64,000 bases of DNA. It comes from Pelistega europaea. Lineage in GTDB: Bacteria > Pseudomonadota > Gammaproteobacteria > Burkholderiales > Burkholderiaceae_B. Both the position numbers and the translations under genes were made by a program. Shown here one piece after another: positions 56,269 through 64,000 of the stretch; position 1 is the stretch's first letter, and each line of letters starts with the position of its first letter. The stretch covers positions 1-64,000 of the forward strand of contig NZ_JABGBO010000004.1 in assembly GCF_013133775.1 (NCBI RefSeq), read 5' to 3'. A model generated the notes under the pieces. The model saw only the letters and a program-made list of their open reading frames with translations. It was not told the origin of the DNA and ran no database searches.

Positions 56269-58677
56269 TTAACGTTGACGAATGCCAAACTGTGTTACCC
56301 AAGTTTCTAACACTTTTGCCATACATTGCTCTACGCGTGCGTCTTCTAATGTTACAGCAGCGTCTTGCAAAGTAAAGCGGAAAGCTAGACTGCGTTCTTG
56401 AGTTGTGCTCTTAGCATCCTTCCAAATATCAAATAGATTAATATCCTGAACAATAGCCAATTCTGGAGTAGACTTAACAGCCTTTTTAATCGCATCTAGC
56501 AATGATTGGACTTCTAATGTATTTGGTGCCCAAATAGCAAGGTCTCGAATCACCACGGGTTGATTAGACAACTCACGTGGTTGATGAAGAGGTAGCTTTT
56601 TAAGTGATGCAACTGTTACCTCAAATACTACTGGAGCATGGTTCAGTTCATAGGCTTGCACCCACACTGGATGCAACTCACCTACCATACCGATGGCTTG
56701 TCCGTTGAGTAAAATCTGAGCACTACGGCCTGGATGCAATGCAGGATGATCTTTGAGAGGAACAAACTGCAACTGACTTGCTAACTTACCATAGAGATTT
56801 TGAATATCTTTCTTCACATCAAAGAAATCGACTTGACGTGCTGGAACACCCCATTGCTCTGGATAAGCTAAGCCCCAAGAGGCACCAGCCAAGTGTAAGG
56901 GTTGATCTACATTAGCGACAGTTAAATCACCATCTTGAATCGCACTATTACGAGAGAATACTCGACCCAGCTCAAACACTTTAACACGATTTTGTTTGCG
57001 TTTGGCATTAGAAATAATATTAGCCACTAGACCAGCGATAAGACCAGAACGCATGACCGCCAACTGACTAGCAATAGGGTTAAGTAAGGCGATAGGGTCT
57101 TTATTACCCATTAAGTCCTCTTCCCATGCACGTTCAACAAAGCTAAAGTTCACCACCTCTTGATAGCCTTGCGAAGCCATCACCTGACGCATCACATGCT
57201 CACTACGCACTGTTTCATGGGTAGGCAACATCACAGCTGGTGCCAATGGAGCCACATCAGGAATATTGTCAAAGCCGTAGATACGTGCAACTTCCTCAAT
57301 CAAGTCTTCCTCAATTTCAATATCAAAACGGAAAGATGGAGACTGAACTGTAAACACCTCATCCTGCTCGGTGAAAGATAAACCTAACTGAGTAAAGATA
57401 TTAGCAACTTGCTCTTTGGACACTTGCACGCCAAGAATTTTTTGACAACGTGCAAGACGCATTTGTACGGGTTTACGCTCTGGTAAATTGATGATTTGGT
57501 CATCGACAGGACCCGCCTTTCCGCCGCAGATTTGTTGGATAAGACGAGTAATATACGCAATATGCTCTTGAATATTTTGGAAGTCCACACCGCGTTCAAA
57601 ACGGTGGCTTGCCTCTGATGAGAATTTAAAACGACGGGCACGACCTGCAATCGCCTCGGGATACCAAAAAGCCGCTTCCAAGTAAATATCCGTGGTGTCT
57701 AACGATACCGCTGTTGCTTCTCCCCCCATAATGCCCGCTAAACTTTCAATAGTCTCTCCTGCGGCAATAATACCCACACTACTATCTAACTCGACAGTTT
57801 GACCATTAAGCAACTCTAAAGACTCGCCCTCTTTGGCCCAGCGTACATTCAACTCACCATGAATTTTATTCAAATCAAAAATATGGGTTGGACGACCTAA
57901 CTCTAACATCACATAGTTAGAAATATCAACAAGTGCAGAAACAGAGCGTTGGCCTGCTCCTTCCAAACGCTTTTTCATCCATTCTGGCGTTTGTGCCTTA
58001 GCATTAACACCACGAATCACACGACCAGCAAAACGTCCGCATAAATCAGGTGCATGAACATTTACTTTAAGTGTATCTGTGATTTCAGGATTCACTGGCG
58101 TAAAATCGAATACTTTGAGAGGTACGCCCGTCAAGGCAGCTACCTCACGAGCAACACCATATACGGATAAACAATCAGCACGATTTGGTGTCAGTTTAAT
58201 TTCAAAAATCTGATCGTCAAGATTAAGGGCTTCACGGATATTTTGGCCTACAGGCAGACTATTATCCAAAATCAATAATCCTGAACTATCCTCTGAAATA
58301 CCCAACTCACGTGCTGAGCAAAGCATACCAAAAGACTCTTCACCACGGAGTTTGCCTTTACTGATTTTAAAATTACCGGGTAACACAGCACCAATCATAG
58401 CTAAAGGCACTTTAATCCCAGCCGCTGCATTTGGTGCACCACATACAATCTGAAGCAACTCACCTGTACCAGCATCTACTTGGCAAATACGCAATTTATC
58501 GGCATTAGGGTGTTGTGCAATGGTCTTAATTTCAGCAACAACAACACCAGAAAAAGCAGGAGCAACTGGCTCCACACCTTCAACTTCTAAACCTGCCATC
58601 GTCAAACGATCAGCAAGCTCCTGTGTATTCAAATTAGGGTTAGCAACTTCACGTAACCAAGACTCTAAGACTAACAT
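56269..58677 (-). CDS. pheT: Phenylalanyl-tRNA synthetase beta subunit
   Basis: PheT pairs with PheS as a heterotetramer that charges tRNA-Phe. Domain order is normal: N-terminal tRNA-binding OB fold ([24 protein letters not shown] near 45), B3/B4 editing domain ([27 protein letters not shown]), B5 domain, the catalytic-like core and the C-terminal ferredoxin-fold anticodon-binding domain. Length 802 compares with 795 in E. coli. It begins 24 bases after pheS and is followed directly by ihfA. Confidence 0.97.
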   Translation of the reverse strand: MLVLESWLREVANPNLNTQELADRLTMAGLEVEGVEPVAPAFSGVVVAEIKTIAQHPNADKLRICQVDAGTGELLQIVCGAPNAAAGIKVPLAMIGAVLPGNFKISKGKLRGEESFGMLCSARELGISEDSSGLLILDNSLPVGQNIREALNLDDQIFEIKLTPNRADCLSVYGVAREVAALTGVPLKVFDFTPVNPEITDTLKVNVHAPDLCGRFAGRVIRGVNAKAQTPEWMKKRLEGAGQRSVSALVDISNYVMLELGRPTHIFDLNKIHGELNVRWAKEGESLELLNGQTVELDSSVGIIAAGETIESLAGIMGGEATAVSLDTTDIYLEAAFWYPEAIAGRARRFKFSSEASHRFERGVDFQNIQEHIAYITRLIQQICGGKAGPVDDQIINLPERKPVQMRLARCQKILGVQVSKEQVANIFTQLGLSFTEQDEVFTVQSPSFRFDIEIEEDLIEEVARIYGFDNIPDVAPLAPAVMLPTHETVRSEHVMRQVMASQGYQEVVNFSFVERAWEEDLMGNKDPIALLNPIASQLAVMRSGLIAGLVANIISNAKRKQNRVKVFELGRVFSRNSAIQDGDLTVANVDQPLHLAGASWGLAYPEQWGVPARQVDFFDVKKDIQNLYGKLASQLQFVPLKDHPALHPGRSAQILLNGQAIGMVGELHPVWVQAYELNHAPVVFEVTVASLKKLPLHQPRELSNQPVVIRDLAIWAPNTLEVQSLLDAIKKAVKSTPELAIVQDINLFDIWKDAKSTTQERSLAFRFTLQDAAVTLEDARVEQCMAKVLETWVTQFGIRQR

Positions 58678-58701
58678 TTCACTATCCAGCTAAATATAAG
58701 G

Positions 58702-59781
58702 TTAAACATTGAATTGCTTTAAGAAACGCAAATCGCCTTCATAGAATTGACGCAAGTCATTCACACCATAACGCAACATTGTGAGACGCTCAATGCCTGA
58801 ACCAAAGGCAAAGCCCACGTATTTTTCAGGGTCTAAACCATAGTTGCGAACCACTACTGGATGTACTTGTCCCGAGCCAGAAATCTCTAACCAACGGCCT
58901 TTGTTAGGACCAGAGGTAAACATCATATCAATTTCTGCTGAAGGCTCAGTGAATGGGAAAAACGATGGACGAAACCGAACACATAAATCATCTGTTTCAA
59001 AAAAGGCACGCAAGAAATTGGTATATACACCTTTTAAGTCAGCAAAGGAGATATTCTCATCAATCCAAAGTCCCTCTACTTGATGGAACATAGGAGAGTG
59101 CGTTGCATCAGAGTCCACACGATAGGTACGACCGGGAGCAATGACCTTGATTGGGGGCTTGTGCATACGAGCGTAACGTACTTGCATAGGACTAGTATGT
59201 GTACGCAGTAACAAAGGCAATCCTTTGCTGTCTTGCATATCGACATAGAAAGTATCTTGCATTGAACGTGCAGGGTGATTTTCAGGGTTGTTCAACGCTG
59301 TGAAGTTGGTCCAATCATCTTCAATTTCTGGCCCATCTGCCACATCGAAACCGATAGAGCGGAAAATTTGTTCGATACGTTGCCAAGTCTGAATCACTGG
59401 ATGAATACCACCAACATCCATACCTCTACCAGCTAAAGTCACATCAATGGTTTCTGCTGCTAGACGAGCATTTAATTCGGCTTGGGCAAACGCGTCACGA
59501 CGCTCTTTTAAGAATTGTTCAATCGCCTGTTTGGCTTGGTTAATACGAGCACCTGCTGAACGTTTTTCTTCGGGACTAAGTTGTGCCAATCCTTTCATGA
59601 AGGAGGTGATAACACCATTTTTGCCCAAAAACTTTGCTTTCTCGTTTTCAAGAGATGCAAGGTCTGTTGCTTTTTCAAAAATTTCTTTTGCCTTGAAGAC
59701 AATATCATCAAGAGCATTTTCAGCAGCCTGTTCTAGCAATTCTTTGGCTTTTTGAACTAATTCATCCAGAGTCTGAGACAT
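58702..59781 (-). CDS. pheS: Phenylalanyl-tRNA synthetase alpha subunit
   Basis: The catalytic subunit: class II motif 1 [22 protein letters not shown], motif 2 [15 protein letters not shown] and [25 protein letters not shown], and motif 3 [20 protein letters not shown]. An N-terminal coiled coil (residues 1-110) binds tRNA. Length 359 exceeds E. coli PheS (327). The extra residues lie in the N-terminal coiled coil ([34 protein letters not shown]). The start is well supported, and an attenuator-like hairpin sits 20 bases upstream. Confidence 0.97.
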   Translation of the reverse strand: MSQTLDELVQKAKELLEQAAENALDDIVFKAKEIFEKATDLASLENEKAKFLGKNGVITSFMKGLAQLSPEEKRSAGARINQAKQAIEQFLKERRDAFAQAELNARLAAETIDVTLAGRGMDVGGIHPVIQTWQRIEQIFRSIGFDVADGPEIEDDWTNFTALNNPENHPARSMQDTFYVDMQDSKGLPLLLRTHTSPMQVRYARMHKPPIKVIAPGRTYRVDSDATHSPMFHQVEGLWIDENISFADLKGVYTNFLRAFFETDDLCVRFRPSFFPFTEPSAEIDMMFTSGPNKGRWLEISGSGQVHPVVVRNYGLDPEKYVGFAFGSGIERLTMLRYGVNDLRQFYEGDLRFLKQFNV

Positions 59782-59800
59782 GACAACATTACCATTTGTA

Positions 59801-59840
59801 TAAAAAACAAACGGAGCCCAAAATGAGCCCCGCTTGTGGG
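59801..59840 (-). terminator. Terminator/attenuator hairpin before pheS
   Basis: On the minus strand ACAAGCGGGGCTC pairs with GGGCTCCGTTTGT (13 bp, three G-U) around a 5-base loop and is followed by TTTTTT. It lies between rplT and pheS, so it could stop or attenuate the upstream ribosomal transcript. Confidence 0.78.
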
Positions 59841-59889
59841 TTTGAGTAGTTATCGTTTAGTAGTGATAACTCACTATCTAAAGCGATAA

Positions 59890-60249
59890 TTAAGCACCAA
59901 GGGCTGATTTAGCTTGATTAACGATAGTAGCAAAACCTGCTTTATCGTTAACAGCCATATCGGCAAGCACTTTACGATCCAACTCAATCGCAGCTTTCTT
60001 CAAGCCAGCGATGAATGCACTGTAAGTAAGACCTTGTTCACGAACAGCTGCATTGATACGAGCAATCCATAAAGCACGGAAAGTGCGTTTCTTGTTGCGA
60101 CGATCACGGTAAGCGTATTGACCAGCACGCATTACCGCTTGCTTAGCAACACGGAACACGTTACCGCGACGACCACGATAACCCTTAGCAGCATTAATAA
60201 CTTTTTTGTGACGAGCACGTGCGGTTACACCGCGTTTTACGCGTGGCAT
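59890..60249 (-). CDS. rplT: Ribosomal protein bL20
   Basis: A 119-residue ribosomal protein with the invariant start [36 protein letters not shown] and end [24 protein letters not shown]. Length is the family's usual (118). L20 helps assemble the large subunit and represses its own operon in other bacteria. It follows rpmI by 12 bases. Confidence 0.98.
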   Translation of the reverse strand: MPRVKRGVTARARHKKVINAAKGYRGRRGNVFRVAKQAVMRAGQYAYRDRRNKKRTFRALWIARINAAVREQGLTYSAFIAGLKKAAIELDRKVLADMAVNDKAGFATIVNQAKSALGA

Positions 60250-60261
60250 AGTATTCTCCTA

Positions 60262-60459
60262 TTAAGCAAAAGGCATCATTGCGCGAACTGAAGCCAAGTT
60301 AGACTCATGAACTGCAGCTGAACCGCGTAATTGACGTTTATTTTTAGTGGTTTTCTTAGTAAGAATGTGGCGCTTAAACGCTTGACCACGCTTAATAGAA
60401 CCGCTACCGCGTACCTGAAAGCGCTTTGCAGCACTTTTCTTGGTTTTCATTTTAGGCAT
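60262..60459 (-). CDS. rpmI: Ribosomal protein bL35
   Basis: Sixty-five residues starting [38 protein letters not shown], exactly the bL35 pattern and usual length. In most bacteria infC is upstream in the same operon. Here the next upstream gene is a divergent vapBC pair, so infC is elsewhere. A sigma-70 promoter at 60608-60636 would drive rpmI-rplT-pheST-ihfA. Confidence 0.98.
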   Translation of the reverse strand: MPKMKTKKSAAKRFQVRGSGSIKRGQAFKRHILTKKTTKNKRQLRGSAAVHESNLASVRAMMPFA

Positions 60460-60607
60460 AATAAGTACTCTTATAATGTTAGCTTTAGGTGTTTAGGCAA
60501 TCCTAACGCTTGTAAAACCCAAAGTTAAATTTTGTCTTCATTCTGTCGAACTTACCCACTACTTCACTAGAAAATAGCGATAAGCCTAGGAACTAGACAA
60601 GCTTGCT

Positions 60608-60636
60608 ATTCTAACACTGATTTATTTTTTTGTCTA
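60608..60636 (-). promoter_or_regulatory. Sigma-70 promoter for rpmI
   Basis: On the minus strand TAGACA (-35) and TAGAAT (-10) are separated by 17 bases. Transcription would begin near 60601, leaving a leader of roughly 140 bases before rpmI, long enough for L20-type autoregulation. Confidence 0.6.
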
Positions 60637-60746
60637 TAAAGTGAAGAAAAATCAAGAGATTAAATGTTGTATTGTTGTTTTGTCATGGTAAGCATTGCTA
60701 ATATTCATGGCAAATGTATTTTGTTATCAACATATTTAGAATGGTG

Positions 60747-60787
60747 TTGACATACAAAACCCAATGGATATATATGTTGATACATAT
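60747..60787 (+). promoter_or_regulatory. vapBC promoter with overlapping operator palindrome
   Basis: TTGACA (60747-60752) and TATATA (60769-60774) are 16 bases apart. The inverted repeat ATATGT-TGAT-ACATAT (60772-60787) overlaps the -10 box, a common place for a toxin-antitoxin operator bound by the VapBC complex. Confidence 0.65.
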
Positions 60788-60803
60788 CAAAGGAGTTAAA
60801 TAT

Positions 60804-61043
60804 ATGGAAACAGCTAAACTATTTATGCATGGTCGCAGTCAAGCTGTCAGACTACCACAAAAATATCGTTTCAAAGGTAATTCTGTTGTCATCAAACCTG
60901 TTGGCAATGGTTTATTACTTTTGCCTATGACCAATATTGGACAGATGCTGCAAGAAGCCGTAAATACCTTTGAACCAGACTTTAAAATTGAGAGAGGAGA
61001 GCAGCCAGAACAACTTCGGGAGGATATTCATGTACATCCTTGA
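60804..61043 (+). CDS. vapB: VapB-type antitoxin (AbrB-like)
   Basis: A 79-residue AbrB-fold antitoxin: METAKLFMHGRSQAVRLPQKYRFKGNSVVIKP is the characteristic start, with the swapped-hairpin DNA-binding motif. The C-terminal part would wrap VapC. ATG 60804 follows AAAGGAGTTAAATAT, a good ribosome site; the upstream open frame is ignored. It overlaps vapC by 14 bases, which fits translational coupling. The promoter and an operator palindrome lie just upstream. Confidence 0.92.
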   Translation: METAKLFMHGRSQAVRLPQKYRFKGNSVVIKPVGNGLLLLPMTNIGQMLQEAVNTFEPDFKIERGEQPEQLREDIHVHP

Positions 61044-61422
61044 TACGAATATCTGTATTTATATCATTAACCACAGACCTGCCCACGTCTTTGAACGTTT
61101 TCAACAAGTTGATTTTGGTAATCTGTGTCTCTCGAGCATTACTGCCTGTGAACTGGCTTTTGGCGTTACCAAGTCAGGTTCTACTCGCAACAAACAAGCA
61201 TTACAAAACTTCTTGTTTCCTCTGACTGTTCTTCCTTTAGATGATGGTGTTATTTGGGAATATGCAGATATTCGCTCTCAACTAGAAAAGAAAGAGCAAC
61301 TTATAGGTAGCTTAGATATGCTCATTGCTGCCCATGCTCGCTCCCTGGGATTTACCCTTGTGAGCAATAATGTCAAAGAATTTGAAGGAATTCCTAATCT
61401 TAAACTTGAAAACTGGGTCTGA
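61030..61422 (+). CDS. vapC: VapC-type PIN-domain toxin ribonuclease
   Basis: A 130-residue PIN nuclease with the acidic quartet visible: Asp in MYILDTNICIYI, Glu in SSITACELAFGV, and Asp in GSLDMLIAAHARSLG and NNVKEFEGI nearby. VapC toxins cut tRNA-fMet or rRNA and halt translation. ATG 61030 follows GGGAGG. The frame is intact, so the system may be functional. The antitoxin gene overlaps it, and the M23 peptidase gene ends ten bases away on the other strand. Confidence 0.93.
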   Translation: MYILDTNICIYIINHRPAHVFERFQQVDFGNLCLSSITACELAFGVTKSGSTRNKQALQNFLFPLTVLPLDDGVIWEYADIRSQLEKKEQLIGSLDMLIAAHARSLGFTLVSNNVKEFEGIPNLKLENWV

Positions 61423-61432
61423 TAATCCTCAC

Positions 61433-62290
61433 TCAAGGCTGAAATGCCCCGACAAAAATCGCAGGATCCACTCTCGCATCATTTAAGCTCACATTCCAAT
61501 GTAAATGCGGTCCTGTAGCTCGACCAGTCGCCCCCACTTTACCGACAATCTCCCCTCTTTTGACCGTCTGTCCTTTTTTCACATCAATTTCAGATAGATG
61601 GCAATACATACTAATCATGCCTTGTCCATGATCAACAAAAACGGTTTTACCATTGAAAAAATAATCACCAACAATGGTAATCACCCCATCTGCTGAGGCT
61701 TTGACTGGTGTACCCGCAGGCACAGCAATATCCAATCCTGAGTGGGGATTGCGCTCCTGTCCATTAAAAAAACGTCTTAATCCGAAAGGACTTGAGTAGC
61801 GCCCACCATCGACAGGACGATCCAGCACAATATTACTAGGGGTCACGCCAGCACGGTATTGACGATAAGCAGTAATTTGTTCCTGATATTCTCGTTTAAA
61901 ACGAGCCTCGTCTTCCGCTGATAGATTAACGTGTTTATTGGTTTTTAGTTTAATATGCTGCTCTTTATAACGTTTAGGTTGAACATCAAAAGACACTGTT
62001 GTCTGTGTGCCTGATGACGTCACCTGAAGTGATTGCTTACCTGTCGGTGTTTTAAGTGGAATACCTACCAAAGCAAAGACCTCATTATCCGATTTAAATA
62101 CCAATACTCTTTTGCCTTGATACCGCACCTCAGGTAATGTTGCCGTCGCAACGGGGAGCTTCACTACCGCCACACCACCTGGCACAGGGTGATTTAAGCG
62201 ATTCATAATGTAGTCGTTGGCAGATGCAGCGGTACCCACTGTCAATGCAAATAATATGACCGCCCTTTTCACCATCAACCCGTAATTCAT
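61433..62290 (-). CDS. M23-family peptidoglycan metallopeptidase (LytM domain)
   Basis: A secreted zinc endopeptidase. Residues 1-24 form a signal peptide ending ASA. A domain of about 120 residues with KLPVATATLPEVRYQGKRVLVF precedes the LytM domain (from about 165), where YSSPFGLRRFFNGQERNPHSGLDIAVPAGTPVKASADG has the first zinc His and Asp and GPHLHWNVSLN the HxH pair. Such enzymes cleave peptidoglycan cross-links in the periplasm. All metal ligands are present, so it is probably active and not an EnvC-like regulator. Length 285 is usual. Confidence 0.92.
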   Translation of the reverse strand: MNYGLMVKRAVILFALTVGTAASANDYIMNRLNHPVPGGVAVVKLPVATATLPEVRYQGKRVLVFKSDNEVFALVGIPLKTPTGKQSLQVTSSGTQTTVSFDVQPKRYKEQHIKLKTNKHVNLSAEDEARFKREYQEQITAYRQYRAGVTPSNIVLDRPVDGGRYSSPFGLRRFFNGQERNPHSGLDIAVPAGTPVKASADGVITIVGDYFFNGKTVFVDHGQGMISMYCHLSEIDVKKGQTVKRGEIVGKVGATGRATGPHLHWNVSLNDARVDPAIFVGAFQP

Positions 62291-62299
62291 ACTACCTCC

Positions 62300-62758
62300 T
62301 TATTCGCCTAATTGCGATCTAAATTGAATAACTGCCTGCTCATCTGCATACTGTTTATACAGACTCTGTGCTACCTCATTATCCCTTGCAGTCATCCAGT
62401 AAACCCGATTACATTTTTGCTCCTTAGCATAGTTGTACACAGCATCCATTAAACGTTTTGCAACCCCCTGCCGTCTTGCTGTAGGAGAAACGAATAAATC
62501 CTCCAAATAACAACACTCACCGATATTCCACGTATTGGGGTGTATCAACAAATGAGCAAACCCTAATAACATCCCCATATCATTAAAAGCCCCTAAAGCC
62601 ACCATATCCGCTCTGGTTGTCAATCTATTCCATGTATTTTGAGTTACAACATCCGAGAGATTATTCTCATAAAAGTTTAAATAGTCATACCATAGCGGTT
62701 GCCAAGCATCAAAATCTTGTTTTTCTAATGAACGGACAAACACCTCTTTACCCCCCAT
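62300..62758 (-). CDS. GNAT-family N-acetyltransferase
   Basis: A GNAT acetyltransferase using acetyl-CoA: DLFVSPTARRQGVAKRLMDAVYNYA supplies the pyrophosphate-binding R/Q-x-x-G-x-A loop, and NRVYWMTARDNEVAQSLYKQYA is the usual C-terminal motif B. The substrate is unknown. ATG 62758 gives 152 residues; GTG 62743 after GGGGGG-TAAAGAG is equally likely, and a TTG at 62788 is less so. It is encoded between fdx and the M23 peptidase on the same strand. Confidence 0.85.
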   Translation of the reverse strand: MGGKEVFVRSLEKQDFDAWQPLWYDYLNFYENNLSDVVTQNTWNRLTTRADMVALGAFNDMGMLLGFAHLLIHPNTWNIGECCYLEDLFVSPTARRQGVAKRLMDAVYNYAKEQKCNRVYWMTARDNEVAQSLYKQYADEQAVIQFRSQLGE

Positions 62759-62799
62759 TAAATGTCTGATGGCCTTATTAATAAGCAACCTATGATTTT

Positions 62800-63141
62800 C
62801 TAGTGATTTTCTTTAGCGTGGTTGATGGTATATTTAGGAATTTCAATCACCAAATCAGTGTCAGCAACTTTTGCCTGACAGGAAAGTCTTGATGTAGGCT
62901 TGAGCCCCCACGCCTTATCTAATAAATCTTCCTCGTCATCTGTCGCATCTTCGAGTGAATTAAAACCCTCTTTCACAATTACATGACAAGTCGTACATGC
63001 ACAGGACTTTTCACAAGCGTGTTCAACCTCAATCCCATTATCCAACAATACGTCTAAAATAGACTCCCCTTTGGGTGCATTGTCAATAACTTTACCTTCA
63101 GGTAGCAATTCTTCATGGGGTAATACAGTAATTTTAGGCAT
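62800..63141 (-). CDS. fdx: ISC-type [2Fe-2S] ferredoxin
   Basis: The electron donor for Fe-S cluster assembly. Cluster ligands appear in [16 protein letters not shown] (Cys-x5-Cys-x2-Cys) and the distant Cys in [10 protein letters not shown]. One extra cysteine sits within the loop, as in E. coli Fdx. Length 113 compares with 111. It follows hscA by 170 bases in the order hscA-fdx. The usual next gene iscX is not seen; a GNAT gene comes instead. Confidence 0.95.
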   Translation of the reverse strand: MPKITVLPHEELLPEGKVIDNAPKGESILDVLLDNGIEVEHACEKSCACTTCHVIVKEGFNSLEDATDDEEDLLDKAWGLKPTSRLSCQAKVADTDLVIEIPKYTINHAKENH

Positions 63142-63310
63142 TTTAAAACTTCATCTCAGAATCAATCTCCTTTTATTTAAGCTCAATAAAAAGAGGTTTT
63201 AATTATTACACTAAAAACATCAAAGACAATCTTTGATTATCTAATAAAAGACAGCTCTTCATTTGCTGATTAAAGATAACAACACCAAACTGCCTTTGCC
63301 TAGACATAAA

Positions 63311-64000
63311 TCATAAGCTCTCTAATGTTTTACCAGCCAAAGCACGACGAATACTACGATCCATGCGTCTAGCAGCAAAATCATCGGTTAACTTAGAAAA
63401 AGCAGCCACTTGAGCACGGATAGCATTTACATCATCAGAGGTTGCCATCTGCTGGGTTTTGGCAAGCATTTCTTCAATGGCAGTTAACTCTTGCTCACTC
63501 AATAAATCTTTATCTTCATCCAATGCAGATTGAACCGTTTCGACTAATTGGCGTGCATTCACTTGCTCTTCTCGCAACATTCGTTGTTGTGCATCATAGT
63601 CAGATTGTGACATACTGTCTTCTAGCATTTTCGTAATGGCTTCATCGCTCAAACCATAACTTGGTTTAACCGTAATAGATGCCTCAACGCCAGTACTCAT
63701 CTCGCGAGCAGTCACACTTAATAGACCATCAGCATCCACTTGAAATGTCACCCGAATTCTCGCAGCACCTGCCACCATAGGAGGAATACCACGCAACTCA
63801 AAACGAGCCAGAGAGCGATTAGCATCAACCAACTCACGCTCACCTTGAACAACGTGGATACTCATCGCAGTTTGACCATCTTTAAAGGTGGTAAAGTCCT
63901 GTGCACGAGCGACTGGAATAGTACTATTACGGTCGATAATACGCTCAACCAACCCCCCCATTGTCTCAATACCTAGTGACAAAGGAGTAACGTCAAGCAA
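63311..64000 (-). CDS. hscA: Fe-S cluster assembly chaperone HscA, C-terminal part
   Basis: The visible 229 residues are the end of an Hsp70: [28 protein letters not shown] starts the substrate-binding domain, and the lid is helical. HscA works with HscB on the scaffold IscU. The divergence from DnaK ([32 protein letters not shown]) and the adjacent fdx identify it as HscA. The gene continues beyond 64000, so the N-terminal ATPase domain is not in this window, and its true start is unknown. Confidence 0.93.
   Translation of the reverse strand: MLDVTPLSLGIETMGGLVERIIDRNSTIPVARAQDFTTFKDGQTAMSIHVVQGERELVDANRSLARFELRGIPPMVAGAARIRVTFQVDADGLLSVTAREMSTGVEASITVKPSYGLSDEAITKMLEDSMSQSDYDAQQRMLREEQVNARQLVETVQSALDEDKDLLSEQELTAIEEMLAKTQQMATSDDVNAIRAQVAAFSKLTDDFAARRMDRSIRRALAGKTLESL

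Larger units (their letters stand above)
60460..60803. other. Intergenic region between rpmI and vapB
   Basis: About 340 bases containing the divergent promoters described separately. No other gene, and no trace of infC, is visible. Confidence 0.6.

Overview
The window reads as chromosomal DNA of a fairly AT-rich betaproteobacterium, most likely of the family Alcaligenaceae (a Pelistega-like genus is my guess from gene content; I could not test it). The signs are the yicC / rph-rdgB-hemW / glnA-ntrB-ntrC block, a phaC-phaB-phaR group, odhA-odhB-lpdA, alaC-hom-thrC, rpmI-rplT-pheS-pheT-ihfA-merR, and an ISC-type hscA-fdx pair. It is mostly housekeeping sequence. I found no prophage, CRISPR array, integron or recognisable defence island.

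Layout. 1-1.0 kb: the end of an IS3/IS150-like insertion sequence and a decayed MATE exporter. 1.2-9.0 kb: a TSUP exporter, then the nitrogen block ntrC-ntrB-glnA (minus strand) behind a sigma-54 promoter with three phased NtrC-type sites, then hemW, rdgB, rph. 9.4-16.3 kb: yicC, a CobW-like protein with a ruined P-loop, the polyhydroxybutyrate genes phaR/phaB/phaC, pgeF and rluD. 16.8-24.5 kb: bamD, tex, a tiny lipoprotein, and a uvrD-type helicase translationally coupled to a fatty acid desaturase. 24.6-28.7 kb: tRNA-Pro(GGG), an unusual 55-bp tandem repeat, a ClC transporter, a lipoprotein with a PATTA-repeat linker, and lldD. 28.8-35.5 kb: a PhnP-like phosphodiesterase with a low-complexity insertion, comM, a VanX-type dipeptidase, trpS, zapE. 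35.7-43.9 kb: the 2-oxoglutarate dehydrogenase operon (odhA-odhB-lpdA) and divergent maeB. 44-49.4 kb: mdaB, an MnmM-like methyltransferase, and the threonine branch alaC-hom-thrC. 49.7-55.8 kb: an orphan protein, nhaC behind a 36-bp tandem repeat, an Mth938-like protein, bcp, a PIN-PhoH protein, a MerR regulator. 55.9-60.5 kb: the translation operon rpmI-rplT-pheS-pheT-ihfA. 60.8-64 kb: a vapBC toxin-antitoxin pair sitting where infC would be expected, an M23 peptidase, a GNAT protein, fdx and the end of hscA.

How the genes work together. NtrB/NtrC sense nitrogen status and drive glnA from the sigma-54 promoter. OdhA/OdhB/LpdA and MaeB manage TCA-cycle carbon, LldD feeds lactate in, and PhaB/PhaC store surplus acetyl-CoA under PhaR. 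AlaC, Hom and ThrC channel pyruvate and aspartate carbon to alanine and threonine. The most unusual material is non-coding: three kinds of short tandem repeats, a hairpin family matching the IS end at three sites, and several regulatory hairpins. Among proteins, the pseudo-GTPase, the interrupted PhnP homologue and the orphan at 49.7 kb deserve attention. I see no clear undescribed multi-gene system.
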